64,000 nt of DNA from contig JAJSPD010000045.1 in assembly GCA_021307315.1 (NCBI GenBank), forward strand, positions 310,001 to 374,000. Reading direction: 5' to 3'. Positions 1-12,861 of this stretch are shown piece after piece. Below the pieces are notes generated by a model. The model did no database searches, was not told the origin of the DNA, and worked only from the letters and a program-made list of their open reading frames with translations. Numbering within the stretch: position 1 is the first letter of the stretch; every line of letters starts with the position of its first letter. Made by a program: the position numbers and the translations under genes. Source of the DNA: Bisporella sp. PMI_857. Its lineage: Eukaryota; Ascomycota; Leotiomycetes; Helotiales; Helotiaceae.

Positions 1-756
1 GGAAAATACCAATACAACCGCCTGCCTCGAGTCGCCGGAAGACAGCATCATACACCTCGGTCTGGTCGACTCGAGGAGCAATTTTATATCGTGACCCCTG
101 AAATCCCGCTACACTCCCGCCGATTAAGTCATTACGCTCCGTAAGCTGAGAAACCGCATCCCTCGACGGCGCATTTCGAAGCACGATCTCGGTAGGGCCA
201 AGTACACAAGCAACATCAAGCTTCTGGGATCCACCATCCATGCTGGGGAGATATATCGAGGACCCAGGCTTAAAATCTGGCCTAGTAAAATCTGTCCCGA
301 TGCCTTTGAGGAGGAGCGGATTAGTAGCCGGGTGGGGCATATATATGGCGCCTTCGCCGGGTTTCGCGATATCCATGGCCCGCGAGATGGGCACCGCTCC
401 TATCATGTTTGCCATGCTGCCGATGAACGGCCGATGGAAGGACTTCTCGGCCATCAGCCATGAGACGCGGCGGTCGAGGGTTCTCAAGATTCGCATGAGA
501 ATTACCGAGTCCACAAACTGAACGAACATGGGGTGATTAGCATTGCATTTCGGCTTCTTTAAATGAGGGGATGATATACTTGGTTTGCGTGAGGGCCCGC
601 TACTAGAATGATGGGACCATCGGCAGGCACCCGCCATGTTCCACGGACTTGGATCTCCCGGAAGAAGATATCTACCATCGACGCAAAGACCTTGACCACC
701 ACATCGTACAGCCAGCTGGCCGCGGGAGCTCGGGGTACGGGCATCGGTGTTGCCAT
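1..756 (-). CDS. Glycerol-3-phosphate O-acyltransferase (SCT1/GPT2-like), C-terminus cut by window edge
   Basis: Membrane-bound acyltransferase that acylates glycerol-3-phosphate (yeast Sct1/Gpt2 type), the first step of phospholipid and triacylglycerol synthesis at the ER. Exon 1 is 756-580 and exon 2 runs from 517 off the left edge, separated by a 62-bp intron (579-518) with a GCTAATC branch site and CAG acceptor. The encoded segment reads a hydrophobic start, then FFREIQVRG, then GPHANQFVDSV, which is the family's variant of the acyltransferase NHxxxxD block. It continues through AEKSFHRPFIGSMA and ends at GCIGIFP, where the window stops. I chose the ATG at 756 (MATPMPVPRAP); an in-frame ATG at 795 would add 13 residues. 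Family assignment rests on these motifs; Sct1 versus Gpt2 cannot be decided from the fragment. Confidence 0.85.
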
Positions 757-2096
757 ATTTGATGAGGAGAGTGAAACGATCAGGAATCGGTACAAAATCT
801 ATCCGTACCAAAGCGTTGGGACCGGAACCGGTTGGGATACGCTTACCCGACGTCCCGTGACAAATCTCACCCTGCATTGTCTAATGTGAGAGCAGCTACT
901 CACAAGATCTGAGTCTCGTAGCAGCGCCATCGATATAGCAGCCATTCTCAATGCCATACTATAGACTTGCCCAGCCTCAACGAGAGCTCTGAGGTTACAT
1001 TGTAATGAGAGCTCGCATCCGTTCAAATACGGACAGTAACATTCAAAAGCGCCTTCAATCTCATTCCCTCTCATTTACGTCTTTTCAGTTGTTATCTTCG
1101 AGAATCACCAGATGATTGACGAATAGCTTGCTTCTTAGCATGAAGGACAACCGATGCGCCTACCTCGACATTCACCTAGCCCTGATTACAATCAGTGAAC
1201 TTGCGGCCCAGCTCCTGTTAAAAACCTAGCGGTTCCAGATGCCGAAAGGCGGACTCGGTACTTCGGTCGTGATCTTTGGACGCGGAGCAGCTCGAGGGAG
1301 CTCCTGAACAAGCGATAGGTCGTCCCTCCTTGGCTTTTCCTCACCGCGATAGCCATCGTGTTTAAGAGTATCTGTCCACCCGAATAGCATAAAATCGTAT
1401 GGATATAAACCAATTTCCTGGACTTGAACAAGATTTTGAAGCCGTTTTTATTTAAACAAATATTTCGCCATATAAAATTCCCAAAGCTGATAATATAAAA
1501 TGTTGCAAATCACGCCAGTACGTGCTCAGGATCAACACGTACCTCAACCATTAAACCGGAGAGCTCCGTTCCAGCTTAGGTCAGGTTCACAATCTCTTTG
1601 AATCTCTTATTTCTTTTAATCATTATACTTATATAGCCGTTCCAAATAGTCATTTACCACCACCAACGCTCGCTCGTCTCAGCTCCAAATCCACAAGTTT
1701 TATTCTACTAGAACCCGAAATATCAATTTCATCCTAGAATATCGAATATAGGACGTTAATAGTGCAATGAATTAGTAACGCACACCTATAGAGTCGAGAA
1801 GCGGATTTCAGGGTATAGTATATAAGTCCTTGATATTTTTGTGTATCTCCATATCCATGCTGCCATGCTGTATCTAATAGGTATAATATGCCGCGCCTCC
1901 CACCGAAAAAAAACAAAAACGCCACCGATGCTTGTTTTGTATATACAGTCCTACTTCATATCTTTTAAAAGAAATCGAGTTATAGGTAAACTCATAGTAT
2001 CGAGTCCTCACGACCACGCCTGATAAAGAAACCTCGTCAACGAAATATTCTGGACAGGAACAGGCGTGATGACCAAAGAGACAGCGAAGGGGGGAC
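757..2096. other. Intergenic spacer
   Basis: Upstream of the acyltransferase and downstream of the glycosyltransferase. It becomes AT-rich around 1440-1500 and 1610-2000. Only short open frames without recognisable domains are present, and I see no RNA gene or mobile element. Confidence 0.5.
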
Positions 2097-3983
2097 TCAC
2101 CACATTACCCCCCTCCACCAGAACGCTCCATCCACATTCCACCACCCCTCCTTGCCCTCCGTCGCACCAACACCATTATCGCCCCAGCCCTTCATGATCC
2201 CCAAGATCCGACATCCCATACTGCTGACTGTGCAAACCACCACATCACTCCTGCCCAGTATCGATAGATCAAGCAAATATGCTCGTCCTACCAACTCCCG
2301 CAACCTCAACGCCTCTTCTGTAGGCGGTAAATTCATCTTTGAGAGATCGGAGAGCGAGGCTGTGGGTGGTACGGAAGCAGGACGACCCAGCGACCAGAAC
2401 ATGGGCGAAAAGAACCCGCCCTCCCAGCCAACAGTCTCGTCAACAAATTTCCGTATCGCAGGCGCGTTCTTAGGACGCTGAGACGGCCCCGAGCTGGCTG
2501 CAAGACGAATCATATCCTGAGCACGTATGGAAGAGGAGAATTCCTCGGACTCATAGACGGTTGGGTCATCGGATGCTACAACGATCTTGCTGCCATTGAT
2601 CGCTGCTTCTTCGGCGAGCGTGGCTGAGATAATTGAGTGCGCGGCTGCGGAGTATGATTGCAGAGGAATATAGCTGTCGCGGTATTGGAACTCGTAGGGA
2701 TGTTTGTCTCCGTGACGAACATGCACGCCGATTAGCATGCCCTTGGTGAACTCCTCGTCTTTCAATTGAGTATATGTCTGGCTCCGCAACTCAAGAACGC
2801 GCTTGGAGACGTACTCGTCATCATTGCGTGTCAGGTGGAATAGTGCTTCGTAACCAATGCGAGCAAGGCTAAAAATAGGCTTTTGGCGTTGAACTTCCAT
2901 TTTCCGTGGATCCTCAAAATGATCATTAAATGCTTCACCAAAGGTGTGGGCTGCTGTGGCGGCGGAAACGAGGAGATGACGGGCATGGTGCGGACAGGGC
3001 AGCATCTCATGACGTGGAGGTGGCCTGCATTTTGGCTTTGGAGGCTCTTTGAAGTAGTTAGTGTACTTGCCATATGCCCTACATTAGTTAGTAAAGTCTT
3101 CGTCAAAAATAATCATGCTTTCATACCATCTCGAATCATCGATGAAAAACTCTCTCTCCTCTTTTTTCGCCAGGCCGTAAGCTGTCCAAAGCATCATCAA
3201 GGTCTTTCCCATCCCTGCATCACCAGACTCCATGACAAACGTCAAGCTCTTCTCACAAACTGCATTTTCGATCAAGCTACCCTGTGTCTCGCCGACCAAG
3301 CTTTCCTCCCGCATGCTCGTTTTAGCCTTTGGCCCGGGTAACAACCCATGTGTTTCCGCTTCATGCACATCCATGAAATTTGGATCCACGCGGTAATAAT
3401 CATACATCCCATGCTGCTTATGCTTATGAGCATGTAAGTCGGCAACGTGCTGCGCTACCTCCATATTCTGCATGCATATTTCCGCATACTGCTTTGGTTC
3501 GAGAGGAAAGGCGTGCGAGGGAGGAATAGAAACGGTCCACTTCGTGCGGCCCTTCTTGTCGGTGACGACAACAGGCGTTGGGAAATCTGGTAGCTCGCTG
3601 TCCCCGACCATCTCATACTCCTCTCCCGCATGATTCGCCCAGCCAACTTTCTCAATCGTTCCATTGCTCCTGACCATCGAATATCCCAGATATGTAATCA
3701 GCAGAAACCCAACCACCCATACCAAAGCCCTCACATATCTCCTTGGTGTATGTATAGGAACAGGCTTGCCATGCCGTGGAACTAGCGCTGGCAGACTAGG
3801 AGAAGGTGGAGGAGAAACAATGAGATGGTTGAAGCTGAATCGAGAGGAGGTGGAGGATAGCGGTCCTCGATCGGCAGCGTTGTATGACGCTGCCCTCCGC
3901 AGGTTGATCCTCGGGCCGTTTCGCGAGGAGAGGATCATGTCCGCATGTGTGTAGGTCTTCGTGAGGTCGAGTGTGGGCGGCAT
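2097..3983 (-). CDS. Type II membrane glycosyltransferase, GT23/fucosyltransferase-like
   Basis: Two exons, 3983-3127 and 3078-2097, joined over a 48-bp intron (3126-3079) with a GTATGA donor, a perfect TACTAAC branch site and TAG acceptor; the product is 612 aa. The junction restores DDSRWAYGKYTNYF, typical of fungal GT23-like proteins. A short basic/Ser-rich cytosolic tail precedes one membrane segment (about residues 92-113, VWVVGFLLITYLGY), so the catalytic part should lie in the Golgi/ER lumen. GVHVRHGDKHPYEF resembles the HVRxxDK nucleotide-sugar block of alpha-1,6-fucosyltransferases, and a C-terminal VVVCTVSSMGCRILG block follows. Substrate is unknown. The first ATG (3983) is used; the ATG at 3938 has a better initiation context and is an alternative. 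The stop lies within a GTGAGT string, so a further 3' intron cannot be excluded. Confidence 0.7.
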
Positions 3984-5579
3984 TGGTAGAATGTAATGGC
4001 ACAGCCAGAGCAAGAATGTAAAATTGTGTTGTAAGGGAGCTCGAAGCTCGAGTAATGGCCTTTAGTATCGAGACATTCGCAAACAGAGCCCGTTTGAACT
4101 TGTTCGTCGTTGGTGTCCGAGACCTGGAAAGCCCGTTTGTAACCTCTGGATTCCTCCTCCAGCAATAGTCGTAGGCAGCTCGGTGCGCCGACGGATATAT
4201 TAAAGGTATTCTTAGGAAACGGGGCGTCGATTTCTCTTTTTAATCTCGACGTGTCACAGACCCGTGAGACACAATGTTCGGCGCCCCTCAGTAATAAACG
4301 GTGATCCTGACGTCTCCCGTGTCCAGCTCGCTGATCAAACTCCGAAAGGTTAGGCTTTGCCGAACCCAATTCCCAGGGTTACACGATCTACATGAACTTC
4401 CCTATGTTGAGCGTTGGAACGTATAAATAGCGAAAAGCTGATATTCTTGGCAGAGTGACTCTCTCGTTGCCAGATAAAACGAAGAAGAGATGATGGGAGG
4501 GAAGACCCGTTGATGAGAACAGAAAAATATCAGACCAGAAACGCAACAGGAAGTGGCCACGATGTGGACAGTCGGACATGAAAAGCAAAATATGAAACAC
4601 GTACCTCTGCCGTAGACTAGCTACGCACACCCTTGCCTCCTTACGAAATAAAATGGGCAGAAGCTGGAAAACATCAGACGAATCAGAGCGGGTAGCAACC
4701 AGCCCATTACCTACCCCATTCGAGCAGGCTGATGATCAGGACATATCATGTGGTTTTTGATGTGCAGATACGGTAGCCTGTCGTTCGTGATGAAGTTGCT
4801 GAGGGGGGCTTAAAAAAAGCTCGCGATGCATTTCGACGGAACTCTAATATATCCGGGCCGATCCTCCCTTGCCATAGATGGAACAGAATACGGTATAATA
4901 TAATATGTTTTCTGTTTATATTTTTACATTTATCTCATCAAAATAATTATTTTTTAAAAACCCTTTCATTTTCCTACATCAGCCAAACCAACACACACCC
5001 GAAATCGTTGGGATTAGATGTTTAGATTGACCAACCCCAACAGATCCTTTTCTCGGCGTTCTTTACCCCACCGATCGTCGCTCCATTCAAATCCTCAGAA
5101 CAACCTGAAACACGCCAAGTCTCAGGTATCCCCCAAACCCCCTGCCCACCAATCATATTGTTCACCGTCTTCCCATATCCCCCAAGCGAGCTCAAAGCGG
5201 GGACTCGAAGATCATTCGCCCAACGCGATCTCGTCGCTGACGGAGATCGAGGGAATACGTATACATGTGATAATGAAGAAAGCTAGCTATATCACCAACG
5301 TATAGCAAAAAAAAACGCAAACACAAACGCAGCAAAGCAAAATGGGGTCACGTAAGTCGCTTCGTGATAGCGCCGCCTCACGCCCAGTGGCATAACCTCA
5401 CACCTCGCAGCTAAATCAAGAGCCAACAAAGCACGACCGCCGTGTCCACCCGCAGAGAGAGCGACCCCGGATCAAAAGGATAATCAACAAATTCAACAGC
5501 TCCCTATTTCAAACCCATACCAACACGGAACATCACATGTGAGAATGTCCAACCCAGCATAGCCATCGCGGCCGTAGAC

Positions 5580-5626
5580 AAGGTCCAAGGTTCAAGGCCC
5601 AAGGTTCAAGGTCCAAGGTGCAGGTA
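5580..5626. repeat. Imprecise AAGGTTC/AAGGTCC tandem repeat
   Basis: About six consecutive degenerate 7-9 bp units built on AAGGTTC, AAGGCCC and AAGGTCC. A related CCTTAAACCTTGGACCTTGG string occurs at 11321-11339. No function is visible. Confidence 0.6.
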
Positions 5627-5999
5627 CAGGCAGCATCTAACACGATATAAAAGAAATACGGGCAGCGTAGAAGCGAACCAGATAATAGCTTAGCCAGCCA
5701 GCATGGCAATATATCTGCCTCGGTTCGACGTTGTACCTAAAGTATGAAGTATGAATCTCGTTTTCCTCGTCGCCAAAGAAGTATGTTTCGGCGTGCCAAT
5801 ATACCATAGATCAGATGGAACCCCCCCCCCTCTTCCCCTTCCCTAACCCACAGCCGCATAACTCTTGCATTCTCCTACGCTTCTTACCAGTCACGTACAG
5901 AGCCCATCTCCCAAAAGAAAAAAAAAAACAAAAACATGCCAAGCGGCTCAAAATTACTTTTCGCAGCCAAACCTCCCATTTATGTCCCACGAATAAAAT

Positions 6000-6024
6000 A
6001 AAACAAAAACAAAAACAAAAACAA
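6000..6024 (+). repeat. CAAAAA microsatellite
   Basis: A short run of AAAACAAAAAC-type hexamers in the spacer downstream of the kinesin gene. Confidence 0.6.
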
Positions 6025-6614
6025 CGAAATAATTTAAGCTAAAGTAAAAAAGGAAAAGCAAGAAAGGAGCGAATTGGAAAATGGGAATAAGAGGAACTGT
6101 AATCACGTGATTCGACAGTTTTACTTCTTCCTGCCGTAGAAATTGAGCTGTAAAGAGGAACCTCAATCTAGTATGCTTATTTCAGAAACTCATGTCCCAG
6201 GTATAATACGTGTACTAGGAACCCTTAGGACCCTAAACTATCGGCTGTGTTACATGTAAAGTCCTACATCCTATATGCGAAACACCAATGAGAAAAAAAT
6301 GTATCGAATAAGATGTTAACCTGCCATTGCTGGCGTTTGTCTGCATTATATCATATTTCGTGGCGTCTTACCAACACCACTACCATATATCCTCTTTCTC
6401 TTCCCAATCCATTTCCTTTCCATTTCAGGTTCCCGTGAATCATTCCCTTCCTTTCCGTGTAAACGCCGTGCCGTCGAATATTAATACAAGCCTGCTTTCG
6501 CATCGCTGCCTCTCCTCTCGCAAGATGGGGTATAAAGAAATCAAATGAGAGAATGAATTATATCCCAATACCACAACGCCATGCCACCCCTTTACTGCTT
6601 CCCATATCTCTTTA

Positions 6615-9600
6615 TTATATCGGTGATGGGTCAGCCATCGCACCATCCGCTGGCGGCAACATCGGGCTCTTCAGCGGCTGCACACTGATTGTCTCTGGAT
6701 CCAGGTTCAACGATGCCAATGTCAATCCTGTCTCGCGCTTCCGATCTAATTTCTCACTTGCCAACCTAACTGAGCCTCTAACACCCTTCACGATCTCGCC
6801 TCTCTCCACACGGTCCTGGATCATTTCATCTAGCACTTTGCTCATCTCATCCACGCTCTTATTCCTCTGTCTCGTCTTGGGGCTTGTGAGTGCTGGCAAT
6901 GGGAATTCAGGCTTCTCGGCACTATCATGGAGATTTGTAAGCTGGGATGTGCGTGCTGAGACCGGACTTAAAGGGCCGCCTTCAAGGAGCTTGAGAGTTA
7001 GTGAAGTACGGGGATCGCGATCTGCTACTTCACGCGATCGCGCAGCTGAGCGAAGAGCGTCGAGCATTTTGTCTTTGTCGTCCAGGCGGGAACGCAGCTC
7101 AGCAATCTCCGAATCCTTCTCTTTAAGAAGAGCTGCCACGCCATGATCTTCGCCGACCATGATCGCACCAGCCTTGGGGCCTGAGAAGCCAATGGATGTT
7201 CGGGAGTGGCTCGACCGTCTGGCTTGTAGAAGCCTCTTTTCCAGGGTCTGACAGTATCGTGTCTTGTCTGCGAGATCGGCCTGGAGAGCTCGATTCTGAG
7301 CCTGCAAAGATGCTGTACCGTCACCAAACTCTCCATGGGAGTCCTCATCCTCGAGAGATCCTTGGTCGCCACTAGACAGTCGCTTACCTCTAGGTAGTTG
7401 CCCTACCGTGGATACTGAATTAACAGAGGACTTTCTTTCCAAAGAATTGCGTCCAATGGTTGAGGCGCCAATGGAAGAGCGCGCTGACATTTGGGAGAGG
7501 TGACCATTCGACTGCCGGGTAGACAACCGCGGGTGCATGCTTAGCGACGAATATGAGCCACTGGCGTTGACGCCTGTCGATTTAGAGCTCAGTATAAGAC
7601 GATTCAAGTGCTCAATCCGCTCCTTCAAAGCAGTGCGGGCCAACTGCATCTCTAACATCTGCTCTTCATGCCGTTGCTCGGCTTCCTTCTCTCGCACCTT
7701 TTCGTCGTCATCATTCTTCGTGGTCTGTTTGGTCTCAAGTTGTGAACGCAACTCTAAAATCTCCATGCGATACCGCTCGAGCAATACTCGCGCTCCACCA
7801 TCTCCTCCAGATCCCAAGGCTTCTTCAGCTTTCTTAGCATGACTGACAATATTATTCTTTGCTCGGGAGGCAAACTTCAATGTGTTGATAGTCTCGTTGG
7901 TATGAGTATTCGCAGCTGCTGCGCTCCCCGCCGAACCGATTTGAATCGTGCAGAGAATGCTCACCAATGAATCTCCGGACAAGGCACCTTGGAGTAGCCT
8001 GGTAAGCTTGCTGTCTCGGTATGGAAGATGCTTCCCATCTTTATCGGTAGGTTTTCCATCCTTATCCTTGTCTCCAGAAAGGCGAGCAATGACAGTTCCC
8101 AGCGTCAACAAACTCTTATTGATATGCGATCCTTCCGTCCTTCGTTCTTTTGTCTCTGCAGCTCTTTCAGATCCAGCCAAATCAATCAAGCTGAGCGTAG
8201 AAACACGGACTCCTCCAGGAACCAGGCCAGATCGCTTGCTGTCGCCTAAGATCCCATTCCCAGGGACACGCTCTCTGCTCTCGACAACAATCTGAACAAC
8301 AGCATGGCTTCGAGAGCTCCTAGCATTGAATTGAGTGCTCGATGTTCGTCTAGCGTTATCACCCCGAGCTATTACACGCAAGAGCTGGGTGGGACTCTGT
8401 ACAATCTCTTCTTTCAAGGGAGTTGCATAGACGCCTCGTTTACTGTCTTCTCGAAGCTTGATCTCTTCCTGCTGACCTCCAGGCACTCCGCTAGCTGCTG
8501 GGGCGCCGAGGAGATCATGTATCTTTTCGTTATATATCTCCAGATAACTTACTCGAAGCAGAAACTCGCGAGAAGGGGTCTCGCGAATGTATGAGAAAAT
8601 ATCGGTAATAGCAAGCGGGATGACACCCGGCGACGTAGCGGTCCCTTGCATGGAAAAGGTCTTTCCAGTTCCAGTCATTCCATAGGCAAAAACAGTTCCG
8701 TGGTATCCTTCCATCACTCTTCGGACCAGTCGTTTTGCGCAAGAATCATATACCTTAGCATTGTTATCGTGAGTCGCAAAAACGTTATCTATCCATGTTA
8801 GCAGCAAAATTGGAAAAGAGCTAATCACTTACCATAATAGTAATCTCCGCCCTCACGGCCTCTATATGCCACAAGTGACCTCCTTCCATCTACCATCCAT
8901 TCCCCTTCGGCCTTGCCTTTTTGCTCTCCATTGGCGTCTGGGCGAACCCGCACGCTGACAATAACGTTGCCTTTTCCTTCTGTATGTTTACCGCCATTAG
9001 GTTCGTCTGTAGAATCTGCGGCTGCAGTTCGCCCCCTAGATTCGGTATTTTCTTCAAAAGTAGTAGCTGTGGACTGAATTAGCACTTCTCATCAGCACCT
9101 TATCCTAGAGTGGCTTCTTACCCGAAGTAGAGTACGAGTCCTGCGCAGACGAGCTGCGACTCTGAGGCGGCGATGGTAAGCTCAGTAGACCATCCGAACC
9201 ACGGGCTCCCGCACCGCTTGATATCGATCTGCTATCTCCACTACCATTCAACAAGCTAGGTGTTGCGCCGTTCACGTAGCTTCGAGGTGTTGGGTTGCGA
9301 GTTGGACTTAACGATGCTTTAGATCGCTTTGGTTTCTTCACCATCCCAGGCGTTACTGCAGTTGGAGCATCTGCAGAATTGGCGCTAGTAGGCGTCACGC
9401 CGGTTGATAGAGGGCTCGGTGGTAGGCTCGCTGTTCGTACACCTAGACCTCCTCGCGGTGGTTGTGGGAATGCATTTATGCTGATCGTTTTCCGGATTGT
9501 CTTCCCTGCTCCATTGACTCCTGGCGCTGTTCGCATCTTCGGTAATGCGCTGCCTGTCCCTTGCAATGGAGGCAAATTCGGTGATGATGGTGCCCTCAAA

Positions 9601-9746
9601 CCGCTTTTTGGTGTCATTGCCTGAAGAGTGGAAACCGTCGGGACCATACCAGTGCTTTTCCTGGTTTTGGGTAAGGCGGGAAGTGCTGTGGTGGGTGGTC
9701 CGTACGAGGGCCTTCCCGCTGCTGGACGTGGAATAGATGCTGCCAT
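6615..9746 (-). CDS. kipA: Kinesin-7 motor protein (KIP2/KipA type)
   Basis: Plus-end-directed microtubule motor of the fungal Kip2/KipA/Tea2 group, which carries polarity and plus-tip cargo along cytoplasmic microtubules. Three exons: 9746-9122, 9066-8833 and 8788-6615. The introns are 55 and 44 bp, the second with a GCTAAC branch site. The product is 1010 aa. A Pro/Ser-rich basic N-terminal extension (about 225 residues) precedes the motor domain. The motor has NVIVSVRVRP, the P-loop GMTGTGKT (about residue 325), switch I NARSSRSH and switch II DLAGSE, followed by KFASRAKNN and a neck. The C-terminal 400 residues are coiled-coil and Ser-rich. GGDYYYDNVFATHDNN and EGYHGTVFAYGMTG fit the KipA group, so kinesin-7 is preferred; motor identity itself is certain. 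Confidence 0.93.
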
Positions 9747-12700
9747 TGTTGAGTCTGGAAGATTGAGAACGTCTCACGGTTACAATGACAATGATGTATT
9801 GATCCTCGTCCGATGATCTCTACCAAAATTTCTCTATTCTTGGGCCATGAAACATAGGACGTCCAGATTATGCTTAGAAGAACTGTGCAGTCTTAATACT
9901 GGGCGGGCCAAACCCTGCGGGTGGCTGCTAAGTGTCCCGCTCCACTGGTAAATGTGAAACGTGAATCTATATCATCCGAGTGGAAGTGCCCGAGTCTGTT
10001 GAAACCTGCCAAACGTCAGTGCGCTTTTCACCCACAAAACTGCTATTTTAATCAACTTGTCAGGTACCGCATTTATAGGCACATGTCAGCCAGGCGCAAA
10101 TGATTTGTGTTTTCCAAAGTACTGTGCGTTCTGAAGGATTGCCTCATTGCCTTCGGATCTCTCCGAACGCGAGACGGTCGAAGGGCAATATCGGTAAAAC
10201 TTGAAGGAAATATCATACTCACGGAGTTCTGGCGCGCAACTGTGATGAAAAGTGGTTCGCACCTTCTCTCCAGAATATGCAGGTAACCTCGATCGAACTT
10301 CTTTTCTGTCCTACGATTGCGCAGGTTAATATCGCTGCGTTTCCCCGAGAATTATCCTTGTGCCGGCAGCCGTTGAAAGGGATTGGACAGGGTATTTGTT
10401 GGGAGTTCTATTGACAGTTCGGTTCTATGCGGCTGCAAAAATTATGTATCGAAGCTTGGAATCGGACTGAACATTAAAATATGGCTGCTGTTGCTGTCGC
10501 CACAGAAGCCCCTATCAATAGCATACACACCTCCTCGCAGATCCAGACTGTGTGTGACTGCTCGTGTTCGACCAGTGAGCACAGAAAGTGATCAAGTGAA
10601 TTCCGGGAAGGTGATAGCTTTTCTTGAGGTATCGGAAGTTTCGAGGATCTCTGGTCTGCTATGGATGAATTGAATCGAGGCACGGTTTGTGATACGTATT
10701 ATATTACTTTCGTGTTATTTTGTTTTGGGCGCGCCTGTGTAATTATAGGGAAGGATTTTGATGATATTGGCCACGTTATAGAAGCATTCGAGTTTTTTTT
10801 CTGGTGACGAGAATATAGGGTAGGTGCAGGATGGTTACACGCACCGCTGGCCAGGATTGTTGGGTCTGCAGAATGGGATGATGCAAGGAAATGCTTGGGT
10901 AACAATTGGAGCTGTATTCGGCGGCTTTGCACCGTATGAAATCAAATGAATATATTGCTCCAGCGCTTCCAAGGGAGTGACAGATGGTGCTTCTGCTTCT
11001 GTTGCTGCTCTAGAAGCGAAATCCGGGGGGGGGGTAGAATTCTGCAAATGTCAGAGAAAGGGGAAAAAAGAAAAAAGGATGGATGGTCGTTGAGGATGCA
11101 GATGCGAAGTGCAGAAAGTGTGCACGCCCGCCCACCAATTCTACCCTTTCGTAGTGCAGGACGCGGCATGCACGTTCTGTGGTGTCTTCCCGCCGCGAAG
11201 GCCCCTGTCAAGTTTAATCTAAAGCTTGGGGAGCTTTTTAGTGGGGAGGAAGGAGGGAAGGAAGGGAAGCAAAGACAACCCCCCTCCCCCCCCAAGAACC
11301 CTAAATTAAGCCTATTGGACCTTAAACCTTGGACCTTGGGATATGCGACCACCAGCGACCACCAGCACAAATGTGGTTAAGAAAAACCTTACGAAAGGGA
11401 AGGGGAAACGAAAAGTCAATTTTATGGTATAGGGTGGTACGCCCCCTATAGCATCATAACCTTCCCCCCCCCTCGTCCCGTCCCTCATTATCCACTACTA
11501 AACACCTATACACTACTGGAAGCAAAGTCACGCGTTGACCATCCCCTTTGTCTATTTGTCCCTTTCAATTGTTTTTTTAGTCACTATAGGAGGGAGAGAG
11601 GGAGAGAGGGAGAGAGAGAGAGAGAGAGAGATAGAGAGATGTCATCCATATTTTTTTATTTTTTTTTCTCCGGGAGGGTATGATTGATCCCCCACCCCAA
11701 GCTGAGGCGTTTCTTACCGGAAATTTGTGCTTGATTGATGGTCCTTCACTTGCTCTCGCTTCCGGCAACGATCCGCGATGATTCGGGCCTGAAGGGGGTA
11801 CTCTTCACCCTATCTTCCCCCCCGTATCATCCAACGCCTTCCACCCACTCACCCACCCTCTCAAGACTCGAATGATTCCACTCTACTTACCAAACGGTCG
11901 AGTCGCTTTCACTTGCACCCTTCCTCAGCAAGGAACTGACACTACTTTATTTATCGTATCGTCGACTTCCCTCAGCACACAATCAATATCATATGCAAGT
12001 CTTCTCCACCTAAACTATCTCTCCCGCTTGTTTGGTTACCCCTGAAATTATACACCCCGTCGGCACTTCTTTTTAATACAAAATCATGGGCCATTTGGAC
12101 CAGACCGGACACCACCACCGTATAAAGGGTACAATACACATTGTCTTAGCCCCTATTCCCCTGTCCAAAAACGGTGACGGCCTGGGGGGGAGACACGGGA
12201 CGCAAGGGTCAGTCCCTCACCCCAGCTCCCTTTCCAAATCCTTTTCTTCAGGGGGGACATCCGCCTATGTCTAAAAAACGCTTTTCTTGGAGGAATACCC
12301 TCCCCCCTGTTGTTGGGCTTCTTATTGGGCCCAGATGGAAAATGGCTTGATTGGGAACGCGACCCCGGGTTTCGCGTTTGATTGTGAAGCCGGTGGCAAA
12401 CATGCCAGAGCCTGTAATTCGGACAAATATGTGATTCCTGTTATCAACATGGTCACCGGTGGTTCCCCCGTTGGCTGGCATGGGTTCGTGATGGTTGAAC
12501 GACACACGCTTCTAAAATTTGTCTTTCATGAATTGGTGATGATGACAGACACTGGACCGGGTTACTGCACCTAAGGCTAGCTGAAAATGTCCCAGTCCAA
12601 GGTTTATTTCAAGGCTCAGATGAGATGAGATCGAAATGTTGACCCAGTGATCAACGCTGTACGCAATAGCGAATAGTCGTCATCTCAACTCACCAGCATT

Positions 12701-12861
12701 CCGGACAATCAGGGATTACCATCCTTTCAGCTCTACTGCACGGTAAGACCAGATGACTTTAAAGTTTGGTAACAGCCATCAACCTTCCCGTCGAAGGCAA
12801 GAGGGATGCTTCTATGGCCTTCCTATCTGGAACTCATATCACATGTATCTAGATCTAGTAA
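9747..12861. other. Long intergenic spacer with homopolymer and AG-rich tracts
   Basis: Three kilobases upstream of the kinesin gene and downstream of the STK19-domain gene. It holds G/C runs (11025-11035, 11280-11292, 11465-11475), a purine microsatellite at 11588-11640 and T/A runs. Open frames at 10942-11380 occur on both strands over the same bases and look like low-complexity artefacts. Two small plus-strand frames at 12086-12274 and 12287-12574 show no domain. Confidence 0.5.
11588..11640 (+). repeat. GGGAGAGA/AG microsatellite
   Basis: GGGAGAGA units merging into an AG dinucleotide run of about 50 bp, followed by a T-run. Simple repeat. Confidence 0.85.

Larger units (their letters stand above)
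4014..6614. other. Long intergenic spacer with low-complexity tracts
   Basis: Divides the glycosyltransferase 5' end from the kinesin 3' end. It contains an AT-rich stretch near 4895-4975, an imprecise tandem repeat at 5580-5626, a C-run at 5820-5830 and a CAAAAA-type run at 6000-6024. The small open frames here have no recognisable domains, and I support no gene. Confidence 0.5.

Noticed and set aside
6553..7146. 197-codon plus-strand frame
   Set aside because: Antisense to the kinesin coiled-coil region, whose coding frame is certain.
10942..11380. Overlapping open frames of about 140 codons on both strands
   Set aside because: They occupy the same GC/purine-rich low-complexity sequence on opposite strands, have no domains and contain homopolymer-derived runs.
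12086..12574. Two plus-strand frames of 62 and 95 codons
   Set aside because: No recognisable motif, G/C homopolymers inside, and no splice pair joining them convincingly. A small gene cannot be excluded.
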